A stretch of DNA of 64,000 nucleotides from Desulfacinum infernum DSM 9756. GTDB taxonomy: Bacteria > Desulfobacterota > Syntrophobacteria > Syntrophobacterales > DSM-9756. Where the stretch lies: positions 62,001 through 126,000 of the forward strand of contig NZ_FQVB01000011.1 of assembly GCF_900129305.1 (NCBI RefSeq). Direction: 5' to 3'. The position numbers and the translations under genes are program-made. Positions within the stretch are counted from its first letter, which is position 1; every line of letters starts with the position of its first letter. Shown here piece after piece: positions 38,188 to 46,676 of the stretch. A model generated the notes under the pieces. That model did no database searches and was not told the DNA's origin. It was given only the letters and a program-made list of their open reading frames with translations.

Positions 38188-38847
38188 ATGGTTTCCAGAA
38201 TGACGCAACTGGCCGCACTGGTCGCCGACCTGCAGGAAAAAGCTGCATTGGAGTGCGTTGGAGAGGCCCTGGCGGCCGGTGAGGACCCCCTCCGCATCAT
38301 GGAACAATGCCAGGAGGGGCTGCGCTTGGTGGGGAAGCGATACGAAGAGGGGATCTATTACATCTCCGGGCTGATCATGTCCGGAGAAATCATGCGCCAG
38401 GTGGGGGAGCTCATCTTTCCGGTTCTCGAGCGCCAGGTCAGCGCCGACGCTTCCGGGCGCATCCTGCTTGGCACCGTGGCGGGCGACATCCACTTCATCG
38501 GCAAGAACCTGCTCAAGGTGTTGCTGCGCTGCCACGGCTTCACCGTGCGCGACGCGGGAGAAGACGTTCCCGCGGAGCGTTTCGTGGAGCTGGTTCAGGA
38601 ATTCAAGCCCCACGCCGTGGGCCTCTCCTGCCTGCTCACCACCGCCTACGATTCCCTCAAGGACACCGTGGCACTGCTGCGCCGCCGCCCGCCCGCCCAG
38701 GGGGTTCCCATCGTCATCGGCGGCCGTGTGGACGGGAAAGTGTGTGCTTACGTCAAGGCGGATCATTGGGCCGGCGACGCGACGACGGGAATCCGCCTGT
38801 TTCAATCCCTTTCCGCTGCGCGGGTCGCAGTGGATCGGGCCCCATGA
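38188..38847 (+). CDS. Second corrinoid protein, diverged
   Basis: The 219-residue B12-binding protein has the same two-domain plan as the one at 34 kb, but its motif reads GDIHFIGKN. The cobalt-ligand His is kept while the second Asp is Phe. Four bases separate it from the gntR stop, so the two are co-transcribed. It may serve another methyltransferase, or act as a sensor partner of the regulator. The C-terminal ~25 residues (RLFQSLSAARVAVDRAP) are atypical. Confidence 0.85.
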   Translation: MVSRMTQLAALVADLQEKAALECVGEALAAGEDPLRIMEQCQEGLRLVGKRYEEGIYYISGLIMSGEIMRQVGELIFPVLERQVSADASGRILLGTVAGDIHFIGKNLLKVLLRCHGFTVRDAGEDVPAERFVELVQEFKPHAVGLSCLLTTAYDSLKDTVALLRRRPPAQGVPIVIGGRVDGKVCAYVKADHWAGDATTGIRLFQSLSAARVAVDRAP

Positions 38848-39505
38848 TGACGTTGATCCGCCCGCCCCGGGATCGGGTTGAGGCCCGGGCGTGGCGCTCG
38901 ACTCCCTGCCTCGTGCCGCCCCGCGCCAGGGGGTTGGCCTTCGGACCGCCTGCCCACAGATGGTGGTCGCAACGAACTAGAGACCGCCAACCGGTTTGAG
39001 GAGTTGGGTAACCGGCAAGACGCCTGATCGGTGCCAAACCCCCGTTTATCGTTCCCAACGTCTGGACTCCCAAGGCGGGTTTATGCGGGTTGCCAACGGT
39101 ATGCCCCCATATCCCCTGACACGCTGATACGTGGACGCGAAGAAAAGAGCTGGGATTCTTCCGGGTGATCGTGTAGAAAGAATGACAATCGATATGCCCT
39201 AGAATACTTCAAGTGTTTTTCCGGGAATTTCGGCCCAAGAAGCGGAGAGCGCCGGAGCGGCAGCCATAGGGCTGCGTGCCGGGGCCGAAATCCACCTGGT
39301 TCGCCCGTCATCCCGAATCACCGCCGGGACCCGGCCTGTGGGCGTGGAATCCCCGAGCGGCTCAAGGATGGGTGATGTGATCCCGTTTTGCCCCGAATTC
39401 CAGCCACCTTTTGCTCGGGGCCCGCCGCGGAGGCGCTGGAAGTCTCCCGGCAGGTTCAGGTGCGCTCTTCTCTTTTCCCACTGCTCACATGGAAGGGGGT
39501 AATCC
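38848..39505. other. Gap without a recognisable gene
   Basis: The 658 bases between the corrinoid gene and the AtoE gene hold no supported coding region. A hairpin GCAGCCATAGGGCTGC at about 39261-39276 resembles the left palindrome of the dispersed repeat and may be a decayed remnant. I looked for cobalamin riboswitch landmarks and did not find them. Confidence 0.6.
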
Positions 39506-40867
39506 ATGATTCGGAAATTGGGGGAGATCTTTTCTCGCTGGGCGGAAAGATACATACCGGATCCCTTTATCTTCGCCATTCTGCTCACTTTCCTTACATG
39601 GCTGTTGGGCATCCTTTTTACGGATAACGGGCCCTTTGACATGATCCTGCATTGGCACAAGGGGTTCTGGAACCTGCTGCAGTTTTCCATGCAGATGTGC
39701 TTGATCCTGGTGACCGGTTATGCACTGGCGACGACGCAGGTCATGCGCGCCCTTATCGACAAGCTGGCCGATATTCCCAAGAGTGCGGGGGGCGCAGCGG
39801 CCCTGGTCGCCTTGGTGGCGATCATCGGGGGTTACATCAACTGGGGGCTGGGATTGATCGTGGGCGCCTTGATGGCCCGGCAAGTGGCCTTGAGGGGGTT
39901 CGAGAAGAAGGTTCCCATGCATTATCCGCTGTTGGGAGCTGCGGGATATGCGGGCCTGGCGGTCTGGCACGGCGGCTTCTCGGGGTCCGCTCCGCTGCTG
40001 GTGGCGACCAAAGGGCATTTCCTGGAAGCCGAGATCGGGATTCTGCCGGTGACGGCCACATTGTTCAGTACCCTCAATATCGCGGTGGCCGTTTTTCTGA
40101 TTCTGGTCCTCCCCTATATCTTCAAACTGCTTTGCCCGTCGGACCCTGCCCGGATGGTCACCATTGATCAGGTACTGCCCAATGCCAGGGAGATCATCGC
40201 CGAGCAGGAAATGGGTGAAATGGAGCTGCGCCATCAGGACACCCTGGCTGCGAAACTGGAACGAAGTGTCGCCATCAGCATGGTTATCGGGCTGGGAGGC
40301 ATGATCGCGGTGGTCTGGTATTTTGCAACCAATGGCTTCAAGCTCAACCTGGATATCGTCAACTTCACTTTCCTGTTTCTCGGCATCCTGCTTCACAAGC
40401 GGCCGGTTCATTACGTGCGCGCCGTGGCCGACGGTACGCGGGGCTGTGCCGGCATCATCCTGCAGTTCCCGTTCTATTCGGGGATCATGGGCATGATGAA
40501 GTTTTCGGGCCTGATTGTGGTCATGGCCAATTGGTTCATCGCCATTTCCAACCAGGCCACCTATCCTTTGCTCACCTTCGTCAGTGCCGCCCTGGTCAAT
40601 CTTTTTGTCCCTTCCGGGGGAGGCCAGTGGGCCGTTCAGGGACCCGTCATCGTCAAGGCGGCCCAGGCTTTGGACGTATCCCTACCCAAGGCCGTCATGG
40701 CGCTCGCCTACGGCGACCAGTGGACCAATCTATTGCAGCCCTTCTGGGCGCTGGCCCTGCTTGGAATCACGGGCCTCAAGGCGCGGCAGATCATGGGCTA
40801 CTGCATTGCCGTGATGCTCATCGGCGCCCTGTTCTTTCTGCTGGCCTTGTTGTTGCTGCCCGCATGA
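39506..40867 (+). CDS. atoE: Short-chain fatty acid transporter, AtoE family
   Basis: The 453-residue inner-membrane permease has about eleven helices. Family landmarks are the N terminus SRWAERYIPDPFIFAILLTF, NWGLGLIVGALMAR, LAVWHGGFSGSAPLL and FVPSGGGQWAVQGPV. It should carry butyrate-type or other short fatty acids, fitting a syntroph or sulfate reducer that oxidises them. GGAAGGGGG precedes the ATG. Confidence 0.92.
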   Translation: MIRKLGEIFSRWAERYIPDPFIFAILLTFLTWLLGILFTDNGPFDMILHWHKGFWNLLQFSMQMCLILVTGYALATTQVMRALIDKLADIPKSAGGAAALVALVAIIGGYINWGLGLIVGALMARQVALRGFEKKVPMHYPLLGAAGYAGLAVWHGGFSGSAPLLVATKGHFLEAEIGILPVTATLFSTLNIAVAVFLILVLPYIFKLLCPSDPARMVTIDQVLPNAREIIAEQEMGEMELRHQDTLAAKLERSVAISMVIGLGGMIAVVWYFATNGFKLNLDIVNFTFLFLGILLHKRPVHYVRAVADGTRGCAGIILQFPFYSGIMGMMKFSGLIVVMANWFIAISNQATYPLLTFVSAALVNLFVPSGGGQWAVQGPVIVKAAQALDVSLPKAVMALAYGDQWTNLLQPFWALALLGITGLKARQIMGYCIAVMLIGALFFLLALLLLPA

Positions 40868-40951
40868 CGGGAGGAGCATTCGACGATCAGTCAAAGCGCG
40901 TCTGCTGCATTGCTGCAGAGGTGGTTCGAGTGGCAGGAAAGGAGACGGACC

Positions 40952-41434
40952 ATGGTGGACGTAAGTGACCTCAGGGATCTGGCAGTGTTTCATTCTCTGA
41001 ACGACAAGCAGCTCCACGAATTGGCCGCTATTTCGCAATCCCGAACCTGCGGGAAACGGGACGTGGTCTATGAGCGGGGGCAGCGGGCCGAGTACTTGTG
41101 GGTGGTGAAAAAGGGCAAGGTGACCTTGCGCCGTTTCGATCCCGGTGACGTCGTGGGGTTGGCGTTTGAAACCCGCGGGAAGGGGCAACTTTTCGGGGCC
41201 GCCTGCTTCATGGAAGACCAGGAGTACACCTTGACGGCCATTTGCCTGGAAGATTCGGAGCTGGTGGCCATTGACGCTGCCAAACTCAAAGATCTCTGCC
41301 GGTCGGATCCGGAATTGGGATACCTGCTCATGTTCAACATCGCCAAAATCTACTTTGAGCGTTATCGGATCGCCAAAGCACAGCTTTTCGAGATGCTCAA
41401 AGCGGCTCGGATCACGACAGCTGTTATCGGATGA
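40952..41434 (+). CDS. Cyclic-nucleotide-binding-domain protein without HTH
   Basis: The 160-residue protein is a single CRP-type beta-roll (LAVFHSLNDKQLHELAAI..., GQLFGAACFMEDQEYTLTA). A C-terminal helix follows but no DNA-binding winged helix. The phosphate-binding cassette is imperfect (FGAACFMED), so classical cAMP binding is doubtful. ATG 40952 follows AAAGGAGAC; ATG-like starts upstream are weaker. It lies 84 bases after atoE on the same strand and could modulate it. Confidence 0.75.
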   Translation: MVDVSDLRDLAVFHSLNDKQLHELAAISQSRTCGKRDVVYERGQRAEYLWVVKKGKVTLRRFDPGDVVGLAFETRGKGQLFGAACFMEDQEYTLTAICLEDSELVAIDAAKLKDLCRSDPELGYLLMFNIAKIYFERYRIAKAQLFEMLKAARITTAVIG

Positions 41435-41618
41435 TCCTGCAGAAGGGGAGTCGGCCCGCCCCGGCAAATCCGCGGGTGGGTCCATGACGTCCTGCTTTTC
41501 GAGTGTTCACGCCTTGCTTCGACGGGCCGGGCTTCACCCGGCTCGGTCTTGGCGGAACCCAACGGGTGAAGAAAAGACTGCAAAAAGAGTTCGCTTGCCG
41601 GTTCTCAGGCAAACACCT

Positions 41619-41970
41619 GGGAGGCTTTCCGACAATGGCTCTCCGACTCACAGGGCCGAGGAATTTTGGTCCTCCTCGTAGCCGCGGGGCTTCAGCCCCG
41701 CGGAAAGGGGTCGCCATAACCTCCATCCCGGGGAGCCCGTGACAACGAAAGATGAAACGCACCTTCGGGAAGCAGCCCCCTGTAGGGGCGAATGATGATT
41801 CGCCCCTACAGGCCGCGCGCACGATCGGAACGAAGTCGCGTTTCATAGAAACCCCATAAAGTGATAGGCAATACCGGATGGGCCATCCGGCACCTGGAGG
41901 TTCCTCCGCAGCCCTGAAGGGCTGCGCTACGAGAAAAAAGATCATCCGCGACGTTTTCAGACGGCCTCCT
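41619..41970 (-). repeat. Dispersed intergenic repeat, copy 5, interrupted
   Basis: The terminal inverted repeats are GGGAGGCTTTCCGACAATG at 41619 and the complement of ACGTTTTCAGACGGCCTCC at 41951-41969. The internal palindromes GCGGGGCTTCAGCCCCGC (~41684-41701) and GCAGCCCTGAAGGGCTGC (~41912-41929) are both intact. The middle is longer than in other copies because of an insertion. The last base overlaps the stop codon of the PrpR-like gene. It fills most of the gap 41435-41968. Confidence 0.85.
41745..41855. repeat. Nested small inverted-repeat insertion
   Basis: ATGAAACGC (41752-41760) and GCGTTTCAT (41838-41846) are perfect inverted ends. Between them lies a 34-base palindrome whose left arm is CCTGTAGGGGCGAAT and right arm ATTCGCCCCTACAGG (41779-41812). 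The block is absent from the other copies of the surrounding repeat, so it appears inserted into it. It is too short to code for protein. Confidence 0.75.
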
Positions 41971-43840
41971 AGGAAAGGCGGTGTCTCTTCAGTTCGCGCC
42001 AGAGGGTGGTGCGGCTGATGCCCAGTTTTTCGGCCGCTTGCCTCTTGTTGTTGCCGCACTGGCGGAGGACTTCCAGGATGTGGTTTCTGCGGATGGAGTC
42101 GATCCGCTCCGAGCTGGCCTGATCTTCCAGCCGGCATTCCTCCAGAACGGCGGCCGCCAGGTTCGCGTCGATCTTCATGTCGCAGGTGACGCAGAGCCTT
42201 TCGAGCACGTTCTGAAGCTCCCGGATGTTTCCCGGCCAGTCGTAGTTTTGGAGCAACTCCATGGCCTCCCTGGAGATGGAGAGATCCTTTCCGAGCCGGG
42301 TCGCGTTGAGACGGATGAAATGCCGCACCAGGTCGGGAATGTCTTCTTTTCGAAGCCTCAGGGGCGGAACGTTCAGCCTCAGGATGTTCAGGCGAAAGTA
42401 GAGGTCTCTTCGGAAGTTTCCCCGTTCCACCTCCCGCTTGAGCCGGCGGTTGGTGGCGGCGATGATGCGCACGTCGATGGGGACGACCTTGTCGGATCCC
42501 AGCGGGCGGACCGTCATTTCCTGGATCACCCGAAGGAGCGTGGTCTGGAAGCGCGGCGAGGTTTCGCTGATCTCATCGAGAAAGATGGTGCCCGTGTGGG
42601 CCTGGGTGAAAAGGCCGTCTTTTCCCTGGCGGCGGGCTCCCGAAAAGGCTCCTGCCTCATAGCCGAACAGCTCGCTCTCGATCAGGGTGTCGGGAATGGC
42701 CCCGCAGTTGACCGCCACGAAAGGCCCCGCCCGGCGCCTGCCGGCCGAATGGATGGCCTGGGCGAAGACCTCCTTGCCCGTCCCGCTTTCGCCTTCGATG
42801 AGGATGACGCTGTCCACCTCGGCGTACTTGCGGGCCAGGCGCACTGTCTCCCGGATGGCGGGGCTTCGGCCGATGATGTCGTCGAAGGTCCATTGCGCCA
42901 CGTGGCCCTTCTCGGCCAGTTTCACCCGGATGATGTTTTCGTATTCGCGGATCTTGGTCACATCCTCCAGGGTCTCCACCGCCCCCACGATCTCTCCGCC
43001 CACCTTCACCGGCACTCTGTTGGCGAGAACCATGGTGCGCCCGATGCGCATGAGGTGCCCCAGCTGGGAAAGTCCGGTATGGATCACTTCCTCGGTGGGA
43101 TCCGACGGCAACACGTGTTGAAGCCGGCGGCCCTCGGCCTGCGGTTGGGCCACGCCCGTGATTTTGGCGGCCGCGCGGTTGAAGGTGGTGATGGTGCCCT
43201 CCTTGTCCACGGCGATGACCCCGTGGTTGATGTTCTGCAGGATGGCCTTGAACTGCTCCGTCTTCTGGGCCTCGATCCGGCGCACCTCCAGAAGCCGGTA
43301 GGCCTCTTCCAGGGCCGTTTCGATGTCTTCCCGGGTGGTTTCCAGAAAGACGGTGGGAAGGCCGTATTCCTGGGCCAGGGATTCGGCGATGGCCCCGCCC
43401 AGCAGCACCTGGATGGGATTGGGGGATTGCATGCGGTTTCGCACGTAGGCCTCCGCTTCGGCGCGGTTGTAGATCTGGTGGATTTCCAGGTCCACGTCCA
43501 GGATGGGCTGGAGCTTTTCCACGCCGCGGAGGATCCGGACGGAGCCCATGACGGTGATGGTTCGGCTGAAGTTTCGGGCCTGGTGGAGGGCGCTCAGGAT
43601 GTTGAAGGGCGAGACGGGGATGTCCACCACGGGGACGGCCAGTTCGGAGCGTTCCAGCAACCGGGTGGTTCCGCCCCGGCTGATGATCACCTGGGCCCCC
43701 TGGGACTGGGCTTCCAGGGCCAGGGGGACGGCGTCCTCCAGCAGGCCGTAGCGCACGTGAACCTTTTCGTTGTTCCGGGTCGCCTGCGCGACCGTTTCCA
43801 GCACCTTGGGGTGGGGTGCGATGACAAGGATGGGTTTCAC
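41969..43840 (-). CDS. PrpR-type sigma-54 transcriptional activator
   Basis: The 623-residue activator has a PrpR_N sensory domain (1-170; IISRGGTTRLLER), PAS (~195-300), an AAA+ sigma-54 domain with Walker A EGESGTGKE (349-357) and loop GAFSGA (397-402, where GAFTGA is usual), and a Fis-type HTH (KRQAAEKLGISRTTLWREL). GTG 43840 follows GGAGG. It is divergent from tctCAB, whose promoter is a -24/-12 type with a palindrome upstream, its likely target. PrpR_N domains sense 2-methylcitrate-like acids. Confidence 0.9.
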   Translation of the reverse strand: MKPILVIAPHPKVLETVAQATRNNEKVHVRYGLLEDAVPLALEAQSQGAQVIISRGGTTRLLERSELAVPVVDIPVSPFNILSALHQARNFSRTITVMGSVRILRGVEKLQPILDVDLEIHQIYNRAEAEAYVRNRMQSPNPIQVLLGGAIAESLAQEYGLPTVFLETTREDIETALEEAYRLLEVRRIEAQKTEQFKAILQNINHGVIAVDKEGTITTFNRAAAKITGVAQPQAEGRRLQHVLPSDPTEEVIHTGLSQLGHLMRIGRTMVLANRVPVKVGGEIVGAVETLEDVTKIREYENIIRVKLAEKGHVAQWTFDDIIGRSPAIRETVRLARKYAEVDSVILIEGESGTGKEVFAQAIHSAGRRRAGPFVAVNCGAIPDTLIESELFGYEAGAFSGARRQGKDGLFTQAHTGTIFLDEISETSPRFQTTLLRVIQEMTVRPLGSDKVVPIDVRIIAATNRRLKREVERGNFRRDLYFRLNILRLNVPPLRLRKEDIPDLVRHFIRLNATRLGKDLSISREAMELLQNYDWPGNIRELQNVLERLCVTCDMKIDANLAAAVLEECRLEDQASSERIDSIRRNHILEVLRQCGNNKRQAAEKLGISRTTLWRELKRHRLS

Positions 43841-43868
43841 GGGCCTTTTCCTCCAGGTGGCACATGTG

Positions 43869-43897
43869 CAATGTGAAACTAAGTAAATTTCACAATG
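43869..43897. promoter_or_regulatory. Palindromic enhancer site for the sigma-54 activator
   Basis: CAATGTGAAA (43869-43878) and TTTCACAATG (43888-43897) form a 9/10 inverted repeat with a 9-base spacer. It lies ~80 bases upstream of the -24 box and ~30 bases from the activator's own start. That placement fits an upstream activating sequence that could also control the activator gene. Confidence 0.65.
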
Positions 43898-43976
43898 AAA
43901 CACGCAAGTCAACACCCACCGACGCCGCACCCGGAAAAGAAAGCAAAAACACGGACCCCGTCGGCCCTGGGGAGGC

Positions 43977-43993
43977 TGGCACGATCGTTGCTT
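43977..43993 (+). promoter_or_regulatory. Sigma-54 (-24/-12) promoter of tctCAB
   Basis: TGGCAC-GATCG-TTGCTT is an exact match to the sigma-54 consensus, including the preceding C and the GG/GC pair 10 bases apart. It lies ~80 bases before tctC and faces away from the sigma-54 activator gene. Confidence 0.92.
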
Positions 43994-44072
43994 CCCCCAG
44001 CCCGGGACCGTGATCCGGGTCGTTTCACCTGTCTTGCTTCACTAAACCTTAGCGAAATGGAGGGATGCTCAA

Positions 44073-45032
44073 ATGAAGAAGTTCACCAGGCTCCTTTGGG
44101 GGATCGTTCTGGCCGTCGCCTTCGCCATGCCGGGACCCGTTTTCGCCGAATACCCGGAAAAGCCCATCACCTACATCATCCCCTTCAATCCGGGCGGGGA
44201 ATCGGACGTCACGGCGCGTCTGCAGGAGCCGCATCTGGAGAAGTTTCTGGGCGTGCCGGTCAACATCACCCACAAGCCCGGTGGCGGCGGCGCGGTGGCC
44301 TGGAGCGAGTTCCAGCGCACGGCCAAGCCGGACGGCTACACCATCATCGGGTGCAACATTCCCCACATCATCGGCCAGCCCCTGATCCGAAAGGAAGCGG
44401 GCTACACCACGGACGGGTTCAAGATCATCATGTGGTTCCACTTCACCCCCAACGCTCTGGTGGTGAGCAAGGACAGCCCCTTCAAAACATTGGATGATTT
44501 CATCCAGTACGCCAAGGCCCATCCGGCCGCCGTGACGGTGGGGGGAAGCGGCACCTACAGCGCCAATCACCTGGAAGCGCTGCGGCTGGAAAAGGCTGCG
44601 GGGATCGATCTCACCTATGTGCCCCACACCGGAACCGGCCCGATTATCCCGGCTTTGATGGGCGGGCACATCTCGGCCGCCATGACCTACTCCATGGTGG
44701 GCGTGAACTACAAGGACAGGCTGCGGACGCTTGCCGTGGCCTCCGATGAACGGGTTCCCGCCCTGCCCGACGTTCCCACCTTCAAGGAGCTGGGCTACGA
44801 CATCGTGGGCGGAGCCTTCCGCGGGGTGGCGGCCCCCTTGGGCACCCCTCAGCCCATCGTGGACAAGCTGGCCCATGCCTTCACGGAAACCAACAAGATC
44901 ATTGCCAACAAACAGGTGGGGCTCGGATTCGTCATGACCTACGCCACCGGGGACGAGGCGCTGAAGCTGGTCGAGAGGATGCGCGCCGCCTACGGCGACG
45001 TCTTGAACGAAATCCGCCAGAAGCAGAAATAG
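44073..45032 (+). CDS. tctC: TTT-family solute-binding protein TctC
   Basis: The 319-residue periplasmic receptor has signal peptide MKKFTRLLWGIVLAVAFAMP...FAEYPEKP. The Bug/TctC family segments IPFNPGGESDVTAR, KPGGGGAVAWSEF and YVPHTGTGPIIPALMGGH follow. It binds di- or tricarboxylates and delivers them to TctAB. GGAGGG precedes the ATG. It is the first gene behind the sigma-54 promoter. Confidence 0.94.
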   Translation: MKKFTRLLWGIVLAVAFAMPGPVFAEYPEKPITYIIPFNPGGESDVTARLQEPHLEKFLGVPVNITHKPGGGGAVAWSEFQRTAKPDGYTIIGCNIPHIIGQPLIRKEAGYTTDGFKIIMWFHFTPNALVVSKDSPFKTLDDFIQYAKAHPAAVTVGGSGTYSANHLEALRLEKAAGIDLTYVPHTGTGPIIPALMGGHISAAMTYSMVGVNYKDRLRTLAVASDERVPALPDVPTFKELGYDIVGGAFRGVAAPLGTPQPIVDKLAHAFTETNKIIANKQVGLGFVMTYATGDEALKLVERMRAAYGDVLNEIRQKQK

Positions 45033-45146
45033 CCCCGGCGGAAGTCGCCGCCCAGCGGACCGGGGGGCGGGCGGAACGGATAGTGTTCCCCGCCCCGCCC
45101 GGGAGGCGAGCGTTTGTCCACCCCATTGTGAAAGGTCCAGGCCGTC

Positions 45147-46676
45147 ATGCTTTGGGAAACCATGTTGATGCTCTTCGACCCGGTGATCCTCCTTTCCATC
45201 GTCGCCGGGGTTTCCGCCGGGCTGTTCGTGGGGGCCATCCCGGGTCTTACCGCCACCATGGCGCTGGCGGTGCTGCTCCCGTTCACCTTCACCCTGCCGC
45301 CCCTTCACGGGCTGGTGGCCCTGGGCGCCGTCTACATGGGAGCCATCTACGGGGGATCGTTCGCCGCGATCCTGGTGAATACGCCGGGTACCCCTTCGTC
45401 CATCGCCACCGCCTTCGAAGGCTATCCCATGGCCAAGCAGGGCCGGGCCCTGGAAGCCATCAGCCTGGCCACCGTGGCCTCCGCCGTCGGCGGCATCGCC
45501 GGAGCTCTTTTCCTGCTCTTCCTTTCGCCTCCCCTGGCCGAGCTCTCCCTTCGTTTCGGCCCTCCGGAATACTTTTGGGTGGCCGTCCTCGGACTGACGC
45601 TCATCGCCAGCCTTTCCGAGGGCTCCACGGCGAAGGGACTGCTGGGCGGAGCCCTCGGCATGGTCATTGGTACCATCGGCGTGGCGCCCATCGGCGGAGA
45701 GACCCGGTTCACGTTCGGGATCACGGTGCTCCAGGGCGGAGTTCCCATGATCGTCGCCCTGATCGGGCTCTTCGTCCTGCCGGAACTCTACGGCATCGCC
45801 GCCAAGGCCAAGAGCGCCCTTTCGGCGGTGGAGGTGGATCCCAAAGCCAAGGGCTCCTTCTGGCAGGCGGTGAAGACCGTTTTTTCCATGCCCGGCAACC
45901 TCATCCGGTCCTGCATCATCGGGGAGATCGTGGCCATCATCCCCGGAGCCGGCGGCAATATCGCCAACCTGGTGGCCTACAACGAGGCCAAACGCGCGTC
46001 CAAGCATCCGGAAAAGTTCGGAACGGGCCTCCCGGAAGGCCTGGTGGCCACGGAATCCAGCAACAACGTGACCGTGGCCGGAAGCATGGTGCCCCTGTTG
46101 ACGCTGGGCATTCCGGGCGCCCCGCCGGACGCCGTGATTCTCGGCGTCATGATGCTCCACGGCCTCCGGCCGGGCATCGAACTCTTTACCGTGAGCGGCC
46201 ATCTGACCTACGGGTTCATCCTCTCCATGGCCCTTGCGGCCATCGCCATGGTGCCGGTGGGGCTCCTGGGCGGTCGGCTCATCTACAAGGTGATCTTCAA
46301 GACGCCCTACTACTTTCTGGTGCCCACCATCGCTCTGGCCACCATCCTGGGGACCTACGGAGTTCGAAACAGTCACACGGACGTGGTGCTCATGCTCGTC
46401 CTGGGGACCCTCGGCCATGTGCTGAAACAGCTGGGCGTGGCGCCGGCTCCCATCGTGCTGGGGCTCATTCTCGGAAACATCGCGGAAATGGGATACGTGC
46501 AGACGATCCTGGGCGGGCAGGCCTACCAGTATCCCTTCCTGAAACTCTTTGAAAGCAGCCTCTCCCGTATCCTGATCGCCATGACCGTCCTTTCCGCTGC
46601 GTGGCCTTACCTGCTCGCCCTGAAGCAGCGGATCCAAGCCCGGAAGGCGTCTCCCAAGGAGGACCGGCATGAATAG
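45147..46676 (+). CDS. tctA: Tripartite tricarboxylate transporter permease TctA
   Basis: The 509-residue permease has about twelve helices and the family signature GAIPGLTATMALAVLLPFTF, then YGGSFAAILVNTPGTPSSIATAFEGYPMA and VESSNNV-like ATESSNNVTVAGSMVPLLTLGIPG. It follows tctC by 114 bases. It overlaps tctB by 8 bases. Confidence 0.95.
   Translation: MLWETMLMLFDPVILLSIVAGVSAGLFVGAIPGLTATMALAVLLPFTFTLPPLHGLVALGAVYMGAIYGGSFAAILVNTPGTPSSIATAFEGYPMAKQGRALEAISLATVASAVGGIAGALFLLFLSPPLAELSLRFGPPEYFWVAVLGLTLIASLSEGSTAKGLLGGALGMVIGTIGVAPIGGETRFTFGITVLQGGVPMIVALIGLFVLPELYGIAAKAKSALSAVEVDPKAKGSFWQAVKTVFSMPGNLIRSCIIGEIVAIIPGAGGNIANLVAYNEAKRASKHPEKFGTGLPEGLVATESSNNVTVAGSMVPLLTLGIPGAPPDAVILGVMMLHGLRPGIELFTVSGHLTYGFILSMALAAIAMVPVGLLGGRLIYKVIFKTPYYFLVPTIALATILGTYGVRNSHTDVVLMLVLGTLGHVLKQLGVAPAPIVLGLILGNIAEMGYVQTILGGQAYQYPFLKLFESSLSRILIAMTVLSAAWPYLLALKQRIQARKASPKEDRHE

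Noticed and set aside
38753-39073. A 106-codon frame on the - strand (MGVQTLGTINGGLAP...)
   Set aside because: There is no ribosome site and no recognisable domain, and it overlaps the end of the corrinoid gene.
39421-39470. Sigma-54 promoter for atoE (TGGAAGTCTCCCGGCAG)
   Set aside because: Only the GG/GC spacing fits. The remaining bases are far from consensus and no activator gene is adjacent.
38848-39505. Cobalamin riboswitch near the corrinoid genes
   Set aside because: The B12-box and the conserved core elements could not be found on either strand.
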